DNA from: Dryocosmus kuriphilus
Lineage: Eukaryota > Arthropoda > Insecta > Hymenoptera > Cynipidae
Length of the DNA stretch: 64,000 bases
Direction: 5' to 3'
Assembly (NCBI GenBank): GCA_038277395.1
Contig: CM076197.1
Coordinates: forward strand, 99,474,442 to 99,538,441
Part shown: piece after piece, positions 34,384 through 45,560 of the stretch
Layout of the letters: every line of letters starts with the position of its first letter
Numbering within the stretch: position 1 is the stretch's first letter
Notes under the pieces: model-generated
What the model saw: only the letters and a program-made list of their open reading frames with translations
What the model was told of the DNA's origin: nothing
Database searches by the model: none
Translations under genes and position numbers: made by a program

Positions 34384-36200
34384 TTAGTTATGTATTAAGG
34401 TTTCATAAATGAAATTGATGTTTTTTTCTAAGAATTGGGGTTCTGAGAATATATATGCTCTATTAATTAAAGATGTGATGACTCCTTTTTTATGATTTAT
34501 GTAATTATTGGAAAAAAAGTTTAAAGTGCGACCAGAGTAAGTTGGTTTATGATACCAATCGGTTTCTATATATCCTTTTGTAAAAATAATTGTTAAATCT
34601 AAAAAATTTATTCTTTTGTTAATTGATTCTTCTAGTGTAAATTGTAATGATCCACCTTTATTATTAAATTCACTTAAGATTTTAGAAACTGAATCTTTAT
34701 GTAAACATAAAATAGTATCATCTACGAAACGGTGGTAAAAAAGAATTTTTAATAGAGGGTTTTTTATCATTTTTTCTTCCATACTTTGCGTGACAATTTC
34801 AGCAAGTACAGAGGAAGTGGGTGATCCCATTGGGGTTCCAAATTTCTGTTCATAAGATGTGTAATTAAATTGAAAATAAGCGTTATTTAAACAGAATCTA
34901 GTGGCTTCATCAAATTGTTGGAAATTTAGAGTAGTATGGTTTTGAATTAAATTCCAGTTATTTTCTATTAATGTGTAGATTAAATTGGGATCAATATTTG
35001 AAAACATAGAAACTGCATCAAGTGAGATAATTGTAAAGTCATTTGGAATTTTGAGATGTTTAATTTTGTTTAGAAAGTCAAAGCTATCTTTTATTATATA
35101 TTTTGAAGTATTGTAAACTTTATTTAAGATTGTTTTTAAATATTGTGAAAGGTTATAGATAGGAGAGTTTATGAAAGATGTAACAGGTCTAACAGGTAGG
35201 CCAGGTTTATGTAATTTTATTAAACCATACATAAGTGGTGGTATTCCATTTGTGCGTCTTAGAAAATTATATGTTTTTTTATCAATTGAATTACAATCTT
35301 TAAAGTTTTTTACCATAATGTTAAGATCGTGTTGAATGTGATTTGTAGGATTGTTAGTAATTTCGTAAGTATTATTATCGTTAAGAAGATTAAGCATTTT
35401 TTGAACATAATCAGTTTTTTCAATTATAAGTGTTATATTACCTTTATCAGCATGACTTATAAGGAGGTTAGGGTTGTTTTTTATAAATTTTTTAGTTTCT
35501 TTAAATTTTGATTCTAAAAGTTTATAATTAGGGTTCCAAATTATTGTAGAAGTTAGTTATTTTTTTAAGTTAAAAGTTAAGTTACTTCTAAGATGATTTA
35601 GATTTTTTTCAGAGATTTTTAAAAAACTATTTTCGACACCTAAAATGAATTCTGTATAAGGAATAGTCTTTTTTGTATAAGGTATAGCAAAATTTCCACC
35701 CAAGGCAAGAATTTCAGTTACATTATTTGGAATGTTTTTATTTGACAGTTTTTTATAAAATCTTTGAAATGGAAAGTAGGTAGTGTACATTGGTCTTTTT
35801 CAAGATTGTCTAGTTTTTTAATAGAACCTCTAATTATGTTTCCTCCATAATGTTCCACTTTTGGTAAATTGTAGTGTTTTAAATTGTTAAGAATGTGTAT
35901 AGATGCAATTTGTATAATTTTGTTTTCTAAGTTTTTAATTTCTTCTACGGTGTCTTCGATATGTTGTTTATTATCGGAAATTTCTAGTTGTAAGATTTTA
36001 TATCTAAAATAAGTTAAATTATTCTGAAATTTTTTAAAAGTAGATTTTGATTGGAAAGTAATATGAGCTTTTGTTTGGTTAATAATATTGTTTGGAAATA
36101 AATTTCTGTTTTTACAATGTTGTAGAAATCTACATTGATTTTTAATTTCTTCTAATGTATAAATTGATCTAATCCATTTTTTTATGAAGTAAATTACTTG
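34384..36200 (-). pseudogene. PLE reverse transcriptase
   Basis: From about 36215 downward the frame reads KKLGHTPQVIYFIKKWIRSIY..CRFLQHCKNRNLFPNNII and on to a frameshift near 35785. It then continues as MYTTYFPFQRFYKKLSNKNI..., with one in-frame TAA at 35557, to a stop at 34384. RT blocks seen: HKPGLPVRPVTS, SLDAVSMFSNI (motif A Asp), GTPMGSPTSSVLAEI (motif B), FYHRFVDDTIL (motif C, VDD) and FTLEESINKRINFLDLTI. These are the blocks of telomerase-related Penelope-like RTs. After ...YETLIHN there is a stop, and no GIY-YIG domain follows before the terminal repeat. Two lesions only, so it is relatively young. Confidence 0.85.
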
Positions 36201-36280
36201 TGGAGTATGTCCTAGTTTTTTTTGTATCTCTCATAGTTTAGCTGAAAATGGATTTTTTGATTTTTTGAAAACAGTTTTTG

Positions 36281-36463
36281 ATGGATAAAACCATAACCGT
36301 TGGTCAAAAACCGCTGGTTAAGGAACTCGTCCTTACTTTTTACGCCTTAAAGAAGTATGCCAAAGCACAATCCAATCCGATTAGTCCTTTGAAAGTTATC
36401 GTGCTAACAGACTACAACGACAACAACGACGACAACGACAACGACAGACAGACACCAAAGTAA
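36281..36463 (+). CDS. Small open frame of the E repeat, conserved in three copies
   Basis: ATG at 36281, about 60 codons: MDKTITVGQKPLV.ELVLTFYALKKYAKAQSNPIS..KVIVLTDY followed by an Asn/Asp-rich run encoded by GACAAC repeats. The frame stays open in the copies at 55608-55805 and 56429-56617 despite scattered substitutions. No known domain. It may be a chance frame kept open by youth of the copies; treat as hypothetical. Confidence 0.25.
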   Translation: MDKTITVGQKPLVKELVLTFYALKKYAKAQSNPISPLKVIVLTDYNDNNDDNDNDRQTPK

Positions 36464-37016
36464 AACCTGTTTTTCGGATTCAGGGGGTCATGAAAAGTCG
36501 AGATTTCATGAAATCCGCAAAAGTCAGTTTTCACATAAAACTAATACCTTCTCATTGAGATGAGAATGTAAAAAAAAACGTCCGGAATTGTGGAAAAACC
36601 AGTCATGGTTATTGCACCACGATAATGCGCCAGCTCACATGTCATTGCTTGTTCGTAATTTTTGGCCAATAACAACACCATAATCATGCCTCAGCCAACA
36701 GCATTCACCAGATTTGGCTCCCTGCGACTTTTTCCTGTCTCCAAAACTGAAAAGACCCATGAAAGGACGGCGTTTTGCGACGATTGAGGAGATAAAGACC
36801 GCATCGCTGGAAGAGCTGAAGGCTATACCAAAAAGTGCTTATCAGAAATGCTTTGAGGATTGGAAAAAGCGCTGGCGCAAATGTATTATATCCGAGGGGG
36901 ATTACTTTGAAGGGAACAACATCAATATTGATGAATAAATAAATATTTTTTGATAAAAATAAAAAGTCTCCTTACTTTTTGATCACACCTCGTATATGCA
37001 TACACATCTCAAATGA

Positions 37017-37290
37017 TATTTAGGCTGCAAGTATTTAAAAAAATTGTATTGTGTTGGAGTCATTACTCTGTATTATTAATTGTAGACACATCATGTTGTT
37101 TTCAATTGTATTTTTATCATCTCAATTACGTTTATGTTATTTTAGATTTGTATAAAACGGATTGAGAAGGGTCTATCTCTGATTGAATCGTCGCCAAGTC
37201 ATTCGAATATACTCATCTTTAAACTGAATATTTATTCTTTATTTTCCATAAACATCTAAAGCCGTTTATTGGTTATTTCTGGAGTACTAA
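37017..37290 (+). repeat. R repeat, right arm of palindrome
   Basis: Inverse of 32335-32606 and direct copy of 58047-58325. It contains TCTCAAATGATATTTAGGCT, which the left arm lacks next to the mariner, so the palindrome centre is slightly off the mariner's left end. Confidence 0.7.
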
Positions 37291-37299
37291 GAGATTCAA

Positions 37300-38966
37300 A
37301 ACAAGCGAAAACAATACTTCTATTTCAGCTGGCAGGAATTACAATACAAGCTTCCTGCAAAAGTACATTCGAAATACTGGTAACAAATCAGATTTCGGCA
37401 GTAATGTTCTTATAGCAGTGAAGAACGGCATCGCGAACAAAGCGATGAAATTCTGTCTGATTACCCGGACGCAGGAGCTTATACCTTCAGTGCAGAGTAT
37501 CACTGGCTCATACCCGGTGGTCGTGTAATTCTGTAATTCCTGCGGAAAATGTTAATATCGTGTTTCGTATCGAATACTCAGCCTTGACGATAGGAAGAGC
37601 AGCATCCGCGAAGGAGAATCAGTCGGCGATATCTTGTTTCTTTAATAAACGGAAACAGAATGTAATCGTATTATTTGTTCCTACCCAGTAAGAGCCTACA
37701 ACCCTCTTTCTAATGCCCGGTCGCGAAGGAATCGCGGGAGGTCGGGAAAGGATGAGAAAAGAAGACAGATGGGGCGAAAAGGAGTAGAGCAGAGTGTAAT
37801 GGAAGGAATATTTAAGAAGGTATTAAGCTTTCCTCTCTATCTCGACTCCAAACGCGGTGTGTGGGACGAGGATCGAGACGAATAAGAGAAGGAGCCGTAA
37901 AAAAGGAAGAGAAAAAACAAACGAAAAGGTATTAACGTTGTACTTTATTCGCGAGTATCCAATGAGTTTTGAAATATGGAAAATGGCTCGGAAATATTTT
38001 ATAACGCCCGAGAAGAAGCGGAACGATTATTCGAAAGACATCGCTTTTGGTCTCCTCTCTCCTTTTGCCATACGCTAGACGCTGGATATCATGAGAATCG
38101 ATTTTAAGCTTCGACAAGATATGCTCCTCTATATAAGACTGCAGAGAGGAAAGTTTCGAAAGGGCTTGAATTATAAGCCAGCACTAATTTTGAGATCGGT
38201 CATCCCCGCTGCGAGATTCCTATATTGAAAATCAACGAAAGCAATGTGACTCTTCCTCTCCTTCTCTTCCTGCGGTGTTGCTTTCCTTCTTCGACCTCCG
38301 TGAATGTGAATCTGCGATTCTCGTGCAAGGAGTCAGGTGTTGCCTAAGAACGAGGATGAGAGAAACGCATTAACAGGTGCTATCCTCATGTTAATAGTCG
38401 ATATATCTTTTCCACAGTTCCCGTGCGAACCTGGAAGACGATGGAGAGGATGTGGGGGAAGATGGAATCTCGTAAATCATGAATATTGCACATTGCCAAT
38501 AACTATCGAGATTCTAAATACTCAATTAAAAAACTCATTAAACTATAATTTATTACTCTTTTAAACAACCTGTGTCGCTGCTCAGTCACTCTAGCAATCA
38601 CCCGAGGTGCAAAATATCACAAAGTCTGCAACACGGTTCTAAATTCGAATCAATAGGCAATCATAGTCATAGTCCTCAGCTGATTATTTCCTCTGAAGAG
38701 ACAAATTGACAACTTGGGATTACTTCTATGGTTGTTGAAATGGGTGTTTCTGGTTTCTGGTGCAGTATGCCGATGAGTCATCTAATTTATTCAAATTCAT
38801 AAGAGGCAATGGTGAAGACTTGTCCCAGTAGCAATATAGCAGTTCTTCGAGTCATAGACATGCTAGAGATGATAGCCAAGTACCGGTCCCCACCCACCTA
38901 TAAGAACGTAACGACTCGAGTCGCAAATGCGAGAAGCCAACCGGTGTATCCATCTACATCTTAGTG

Positions 38967-38998
<32 letters not shown>

Positions 38999-40740
38999 GC
39001 TCTGTGTACATACGTAGCACGCGTGGATATATTGAGACACGCGCCAACGCATTCTAATTATCATGTGCATAATGGTGGATGGTCGCCAAGCTTCAGAAAT
39101 ACATCAGACTAGACTGCTATAGATAGGTATCATGTAGATTCCACAAACCAAAGTGAACCGTTCGAGTTAGACAGACACACTGGCCAGTGAGCGTGATCAC
39201 AGCCTAAGTCCGAGACAGGCATATATTATATTGGCCAACATTGTAATACATACTTGCTAAGTTCATGGCAGAGCAATCACCAGTGATGGAGCACCTCACT
39301 TATTGCAATTACAAACCCTAATTCACTTCCTTCCACTCCATACTTACATTGAAACATTGTATGGAATAAGGGATAGAAATTTTTGGAATGGAATAGATTT
39401 TCGAGAAATTACAGTTATCCACTCGGTACCATTTGCAGAAATGATTCTTACTGGAGTCAAGTACTTTTTTCTGTCATACATCAGTCCTTTTTTTAAAACA
39501 TGGACACAAAGGGTTTGAACTGAATAGCATGCACTCAAAGTCGCTATTGGTCGCGAAAAAGGCCTCGCTTTCGCGTCTCATTTCTCTCAAGACCCAATCT
39601 TCAATCTTCGGGTCCCAGCACCGACCATCGGTCCAGCCGGTTGATAGATGTGGAAATAATTATAGGCGAACGTTCGCGCAACAAGAGTAAAAACCATGTC
39701 AAATTTTTGGCGGTAATGACTTTTAGCCATGCAACACAAAAAGCAAGCGAGGCAAGCTTTGAATGACCGAAGTCGTCGTCGTCGGCTTGGTTCGACGAAG
39801 CACCGTGAACTGGACACGGGGTCAAGGCAACCCTTTCAGATCCACGACCGCTTGAATAATCAGCCTCTGTGCTCAAAATATCATTCTCTAATGTCCCTCA
39901 TTTGACATCCACCTCGCCATAAACTTATTTAATAACAAAACAAATAATCAGGTTGAATGGGGTGCTGGTACAGAGTGGATAATCCTGATTTATTGGCGAT
40001 TTTACGTATTTTAACTCTTAAGAATAATACATGATACATTTCCTCTAATTTAGAATGTTTAGATTTTAGAATGTCTTAAACTTTTTAAATTGAATAAAAA
40101 GAAGTTAAAAATATGTGAAAGGATTCTTTGTTCTAGATTACCAGAAAGTTCGATTACGATCATCGTTACTAGGAAGACGTTTGGTATCCTTTGGTCCCCG
40201 ACCCGACTAATACATCGGCGTGCCCCCGGGGTCTTCGGTAATGCCTAATTAATCCAATTAATCTAGCCTGGCACAAATGACCGCGGCGCCTTCCCCTTTG
40301 CCCGCGTCCCGATTTCAAAGGCGGACGCTGCACGCAGTGATGGACCGGCGGATGGACCGATCCGACATTCCGAGAAATTAACGATTGCCGGTGATTTATA
40401 GAAACTCATATTTTAAATTATTGGCCGTCATTAGCGTTCGCTGGGGTATTAGTCCTCTGTGACGTGCTTTTTCTTCCCCTGTTTTTTTTTTAAATTCACC
40501 ATCACCCTTTTTTAAAACCTTATGGTCCTTCTAGAGGATCTTCAAGTGAAAACTTAAAATAAAAAACAGACTTATAATTTTTTTAAGATATGGTACACTC
40601 CCCAATGATTGACCAAAACTCGTTCAAGTACGTTTATATTAATAAATACTAATAAATAATGAACAGACAATCCCGTAGCGTATTTGACAGACTAGGTTAG
40701 GTTAGTTTAAATGCCAGAGTACGTAAACCGGTGACGCTAA
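37300..40740. other. Non-coding DNA with two GC-richer islands
   Basis: No gene supported. There is a CT microsatellite at 38967-38998. 40190-40480 is clearly GC-richer (CCGCGGCGCC, GGACCGGCGGATGGACCG) and ends in an AT block; together with 37400-37640 it is a candidate conserved non-coding element. The rest is unremarkable. Confidence 0.3.
38967..38998. repeat. (CT)n microsatellite
   Basis: CT dinucleotide run with one early interruption. Confidence 0.9.
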
Positions 40741-43700
40741 ATTAGTTAGGAATTGGAGCAAAAACTTGTTGAGGTAAGGAGTGTCTTATTGTAGATAATT
40801 ATATTTTTTGTAATATTTACGATAATTTTACTGTAAATTTGTGTATTTTAAGTGAATTTGGTGATTAAAAATACACAAAAGTAATATTCTAATCTTCAAG
40901 TTATGTCCGTGCACCGATAAATGGGTGGACAATCATTTTCATCTTAAATAAAGCGAAAACATAAGGATTGGCCACACTATCTGAAAAGCAAATGTTTAAC
41001 ATTTTCGCAAAAATCATTTTAAATTGTTTCAATCCTCCAATGGCACGGAGAACAATAATTCCTACGAGGAGAAAGCAACTGCGCATGCGCGACTTATAAT
41101 TATTATCCTAGTACAATAATGAGGCTATTATTGTACTGCTCCCACCACAGGATCATAAAGGGCTACTTAAGCGGTTGAAAACAGGCACGAAAAACGCGCA
41201 AATCAAGCCTGCGGTGCATACAATATTTTTTATGTATCATGCAAGGAAATATGTATTATTACGTTTAGGGGTGGTTTAGTTTATCTTAAGTTTCTTATAT
41301 AAAAAAGAAATCTATCTTTAAAATTTTTAAATGTGTAGTTTTTGATACATAAAGGTATCAACTGTTTTATATTTAAAATGTTTTAATTATAATTTTTTTT
41401 ATTATGTTACTTGAAATTAACGAAATAGTTGCATTTTAAACTATAGAGAGCTCAAAGTTCATTTCATGATCATAAAAAGCGGTACTTTTTTAATTAGTTA
41501 GGAATTGGAGCAAAAAGTTGATGAGGTAAGGAGTGTCTTATTGTAGATAATTATATTTTTTGTAATATTTACGATAATTTTACTGTAAATTTGTGTATTT
41601 TAAGTGAATTTGGTGATTAAAAATACACAAAAGTAATATTCTAACCTTAAAGTTATGTCCGTGCACCGATAAATGGGTGGACAATCATTTTCATCTTAAA
41701 TAAAGCGAAAACATAATGATTGGCCACACTATCTGAAAAGCAAATGTTTAACATTTTCGCAAAAATCATTTTAAATTGTTTCAATGCTCCAATGGTACGG
41801 AGGACAATAATTCCTACGAGGAGAAAGCAACTAAGCATGCGCGACTTCTAATTATTATCCAAGTACAATAATGAGGCTATTATTGTACTGCTCCCACCAC
41901 AGGATCATAAAGGGCTACTTAAGCGGTTGAAAACAGGCACGAAAAACGCGCAAATCAAGCCTGCGGTACATACAATATTTTTTATGTATCATGCAAAGAA
42001 ATATGTATTATTACGTTTAGGGGTGGTTTAGTTTATTTTAAGATTGTTATATAAAAGAGAAATCTATCGTTAAAATTGTTAAAAGTGTAGATTTTGATAC
42101 ATAAAGGTGTCAACTGTTTTATATTTAAAATGTTTTAATTAATAATTTTTTTTATTATGTTACTTCAAATTACCGAAATAGTTGCATTTTTAAATAGAGA
42201 GCTCAAAGTTCATTTCATGATCATAAAAAGCGGTACTTTTTTAATTAGTTAGGAATTGGAGCAAAACGTTGATGAGGTTAGGAGTGTCTTATTGTAGATA
42301 ATTATATTTTTGTAATATTTACAATAATTTTACTATAAATTTGTGTGTTTTAAGTGAATTTGGTGATTAAAAATACACAAAAGTAATATTCTAATCTTAA
42401 AGTTATGTCCGTGCACCGATAAATGTGTGGACGATCATTTTCATCATAAATAAAGCGAAAACATAATGATTGGCCACACTATCTGAAAAGCAAGTGTTTA
42501 ACATTTTCGCAAAAATCATTTAAAATTGTTTCAATGCTCCAATGGTACGGAGAACAATAATGCCTACGAGGAAAAAGCAACTGCGCATGCGCGAGTTCTC
42601 ATTATTATCCTAGTACAATAATAAGGCTGTTATTGTACTGCTACCACCACAGGATCATAAAGGGCTACTTAAGCAGTTGAAAACAGGGACGAAAAAACGC
42701 GTAAATCAAGCCTGCGATAAATACAATATTTTTTATGTATCATACACAATGAAATATGTATTATTACGTTTAGGAGTGGTTTAGTTTATCTTAAGTTTGT
42801 TATATAAAAAAGAAATCTATCGTTAAAATTTTTTAATGTGTAGTTTTTGATACATAAAGATGTCAACTGTTTTATATTTAAAATGTTTTAATTAATAATT
42901 TGTTTTATTATGTTACTTCAAATTACCGAAATAGTTGCATTTTAAACATAGAAAGCGGTACTTTTTCAATTAGTTAGGAGTTGGAGCAAAAAGTTGATGA
43001 GGTAAGGAGTGTCTTATTGTAGATAATTATATTTTTGTAATATTTACGATAATTTTACTGTAAATTTGTGTATTTTAAGTGAATGTGGTGATTAAAAATA
43101 CACAAAAGTAATATTCTAATCTTAGAGTTATGTCCGAGCACCGACAAATGGGTGGACAATCATTGTCGTCGTAAATAAAGCGAAAACATAATGATTGGCC
43201 ACACTATCTGCAAAGTAACTGTTCAACATTTTTGCAAAAAAATCATTTTTAAAATTGTTTACATTTTTTATAGATTATTTAAATAATTGTTTGTTACTTT
43301 AATTTCCAAATTATGAGGGGAAATAAAGTCAAAAAGCAATTTTTGGCTATCTGAGGTGGCCAATGACTATATTTCACCACATTTCAGTTTCCAATGATAC
43401 AATCATTAATTGAAACAGTTATTCACAAGAAATAACAATATTTTTTATTTCGGCTGTGTAGTTATAAATTGGAGGCAACTTTTCGTCGGTCTTCCAGCCA
43501 CTTGCAGATAAAGAAAAAATACGAAAATAAAATGATGTATAATCCGTTTAATAATCAAAGAAATCATTGACAAAAATTTCGACGTTTCGACCATACAGTG
43601 TGGGTCAAATGAAATACAGGGAAGAAATCATAGTAATAATCTAAAGAAAAAGGAAAAAGACTGGATACAAATTTAGAAAAAACAGTATAACATACCTTAA

Positions 43701-43797
43701 AGAAACATTTTTGTTGAAGAATGTCAAAAAAAGAGGTTATAACCTCAAAACGACGTATCGATGTAAAAACGAAGTAAAAATTTCAATTAAAATCACT

Positions 43798-44259
43798 CTT
43801 CCTTATATCCAAGATCTTTCTGAATAACTTCGAACTTCTTTAAGAAAATTTAACATAAATGTTTATTTTAAAAATAACCATAGTCTAAATAATTTTATTT
43901 TTAAAAATAAAGATTTTGATAAGACTGAAGATCTATCTGGAGTTGTATATTTAATTAAATGTCATCAATGTAGTAAAGTATATATTGGTGAGGCTGGTCG
44001 CCGTTTAAAAATAAGAATTTCAGAACATAAAAGAGATTGCAGAATTGGGAATTTTAACACAGGTTTATCACAGCATTCATGGAAATTTGGACACTCTTTC
44101 GATTTCGTATTTAAAAATATTAAAATTTTATCCAGAGAAAAAAATATTCATATAAGACGGATTTTAGAATCGATTTTCATTAATAAATATTCTGTATCAA
44201 TATATTTAAAAACAGAAACTATGAACATCAATAGCATTTATAATTGTATTTTACGTTAA
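43798..44259 (+). pseudogene. PLE GIY-YIG endonuclease domain
   Basis: The reading starts LPYIQDLSE, meets one TAA at 43825, then is open for 143 residues to TAA at 44257. It shows GVVYLIKCHQCSKVYIGEAG (GIY-YIG core with the Cys pair), RRLKIRISEHKRDC (catalytic-type Arg), HSWKFGHSFDF and RILESIFINKY (metal-binding-type Glu), ending LRTETM-like and NCILR. In PLEs this domain nicks target DNA and lies C-terminal to the RT. There is no methionine start because it is the tail of a larger truncated protein. It is the best-preserved copy in the window and validates the interrupted one at 1040-1262/9457-9600. Confidence 0.85.
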
Positions 44260-44724
44260 AAAAGTTTTATTTGCCTTTTTCAAACTATCTTCACTTTGGC
44301 GCGCTATTCTCATTTGAGGTTATGCCACTAAGAAGCATCTCAATGTAACTCCGTTTTTCGCTTCAGTATGTTGCTTGTCCTCTGTCCATCACTTTAGTCT
44401 GTTTCACAAAAACTTTTTCAAAAAATGTGATTTTTATTTAAAATTACTCAGAGCCATTGTTGCTCTGAATAAAAAGCAATTTTTAATCACGACTTATGCT
44501 TTATACATCATTTGAATTGATATTTTGACTTCGTTTTTACATCGCTGCGTCATTTTTTGAGGTTATAACCTCTTTTTTTGACTTTTTTCAACAAAAATGT
44601 TTCTTTAAGGTATGTTATACTGTTTTTTCTAAATTTGTATCCATTTTTTTTTTTTTTTTTTCTTTAGATTATTACTATGATTTTTTCCTTGTATTTCATT
44701 TTTAGAAAATTTGTTTGAATGAAA

Positions 44725-44765
44725 TTTTCTGCTGATGACCCGCACTGTATGATCGAAACGCCGAA
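44725..44765 (+). ncRNA. Hammerhead-like motif in PLE right arm
   Basis: CTGATGA at 44732-44738, 16 nt, then GAAACG at 44755-44760. The left arm's inverse reads GACC-CACACTGTAT-GGTC-GAAACG, so the hairpin was probably intact in the ancestor (GACC/GGTC). In this arm the stem is damaged. Confidence 0.4.
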
Positions 44766-45282
44766 ATTTTTGTCGAGGATTTTTTGATTATTAAACGGAT
44801 TATATATCATTTTATTTTCGTATTTTTTCTTCATCTACATGTGGCTGGAAGACGGACGAAAAGTTGCCTCCAACTGATACAATCATTGTCCTCTGCTGAT
44901 CATTATGTCGTCGTGGCCAATCATGGTGTTTTTTGACAATATTGTTGATTTCTTAAAATATAAATTATCCACTACTTTTAACGCTCAACTTAATATGGTC
45001 ACTTGAATCTTTAATAAATTAATTATTCATCGGTGCATTTTAAGATTTAGAGTGGCATTTATAGTGTTTTTTACAAATATTCAAGCTTGAGAAAAAATCC
45101 TTAAGTGGCCAATCATTGCACCTATTACCCTAGTTGGTTAAAACTATTCATTTTTGAAATATGACCTGTTTATTGAATTACTCGCTACAATGTCGGAAAG
45201 TTATAAAAGTTTAGTAGCACTTTTGGTGATTTAAGGACGTTTTAAAGCCATTAAAGGATGGTTTTAAGAGTGGACTTTTTTT

Positions 45283-45560
45283 TTGTGTAATCCAGTTGAC
45301 GGCCCTGTTCCTACGTGGGCCCGATTATATGTAGCGTCTGCTGAATCCGCATTTGTCTCTGTGTGCGCGCCCGGAATATATTATCGTTTTGTTCCTGACC
45401 GAGTATACAGCCGGTGCCGGGGCTGGTTGTCATTGGCTCATTTGTTAGACGCCATCCAAAGCATGCGGGGCCTTGATTTAGTACCTCCACCTCAAACCGA
45501 GTTGCCCCGTGATCTCCGCTGTTCTTTAACATCATATCAAATGAGACAAAGAGACAAATT
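45283..45560. other. GC-richer segment of unknown origin
   Basis: An abrupt rise in GC (for example GGTGCCGGGGCTGGTTGTC, GCATGCGGGGCC) within AT-rich DNA. Both strands have open frames (129 and 104 codons), which follows from composition; neither shows a known motif. It could be a captured fragment. Confidence 0.3.

Larger units (their letters stand above)
34044..36220 (-). mobile_element. Penelope-like element without GIY-YIG domain, inside E
   Basis: E sequence stops at AACTTTGTTTATTATCA (about 34043) and resumes with TTTTTGTATCTCTCATAG (about 36220). Between them on the minus strand are a PLE N-terminal region, the reverse transcriptase and a 3' terminal repeat with a hammerhead-like hairpin, but no GIY-YIG endonuclease. 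It is probably a 5'-truncated and internally deleted copy. Confidence 0.75.
33487..36570 (+). mobile_element. 'E' MITE-like repeat, split by a PLE
   Basis: It is inserted in an A run of mariner copy 3 (ACGAAAAAA | ... | AAAAAACGTCC). The left end is ATTCTCATCGCGCG, the right end GAGATGAGAATGTA, so TIRs are about ACATTCTCATC. The left half has CpG-rich palindromes (33496-33610). The right half holds a 61-codon frame and a GACAAC repeat (36415-36455). It matches the minus-strand copies at 55497-57548. The centre (about 34044-36220) is a PLE. Confidence 0.7.
32819..36938 (+). pseudogene. mariner transposase, near full length but frameshifted and split
   Basis: ATG at 32819. The N-terminal helix-turn-helix part runs to VSITQELLNDVNGDP, then a frameshift near 33255 leads to LLKRIITDDETWVYGYD (first catalytic Asp present) and KKARQVRSSVKVLLTVF..GVVHQEFLPQ. 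The frame is lost near 33450, and the E insertion begins at 33487. After the insertion, RPELWKNQSWLLHHDNAPAH (second Asp) resumes at 36580; a T-run deletion near 36660 shifts the frame, then LAPCDFFLSPKLKRPMKG (third Asp) continues to the stop at 36938. This copy shows what copies 1 and 2 have lost. Confidence 0.85.
32612..36992 (+). mobile_element. mariner element, copy 3, split by a nested insertion
   Basis: TIRs CGAGGTGTGATCAAGAAGTA and inverse, TA at 32610 and 36993. The mariner itself is about 1.3 kb and otherwise nearly full length; 33487-36570 is foreign. It sits almost exactly at the centre of the R palindrome. Confidence 0.9.
43469..44873 (+). mobile_element. PLE composite: GIY-YIG domain between inverted terminal arms
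   Basis: The left arm (43469 to about 43785) is the inverse of the right arm (about 44530-44873), from TTGGAGGCAACTTTTCGTC at the outer edge to GAGGTTATAACCTC inside. Each arm has a GAAACG-bordered terminal-repeat motif. Between them lies the GIY-YIG frame 43828-44259. The reverse transcriptase is absent. Inverted terminal arrangement with 5' truncation is known for Penelope-like elements. Confidence 0.75.

Noticed and set aside
40901..41838. 61-codon minus-strand frame repeated in two tandem units
   Set aside because: Unit 3 carries a 1-bp change that stops the frame after about 20 codons, so it is not under coding constraint.
40741..43258. Hammerhead ribozyme in the tandem units (GATGAGG ... 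GCGAAAAC)
   Set aside because: The two boxes are about 200 nt apart with no connecting stem, unlike the PLE motifs.
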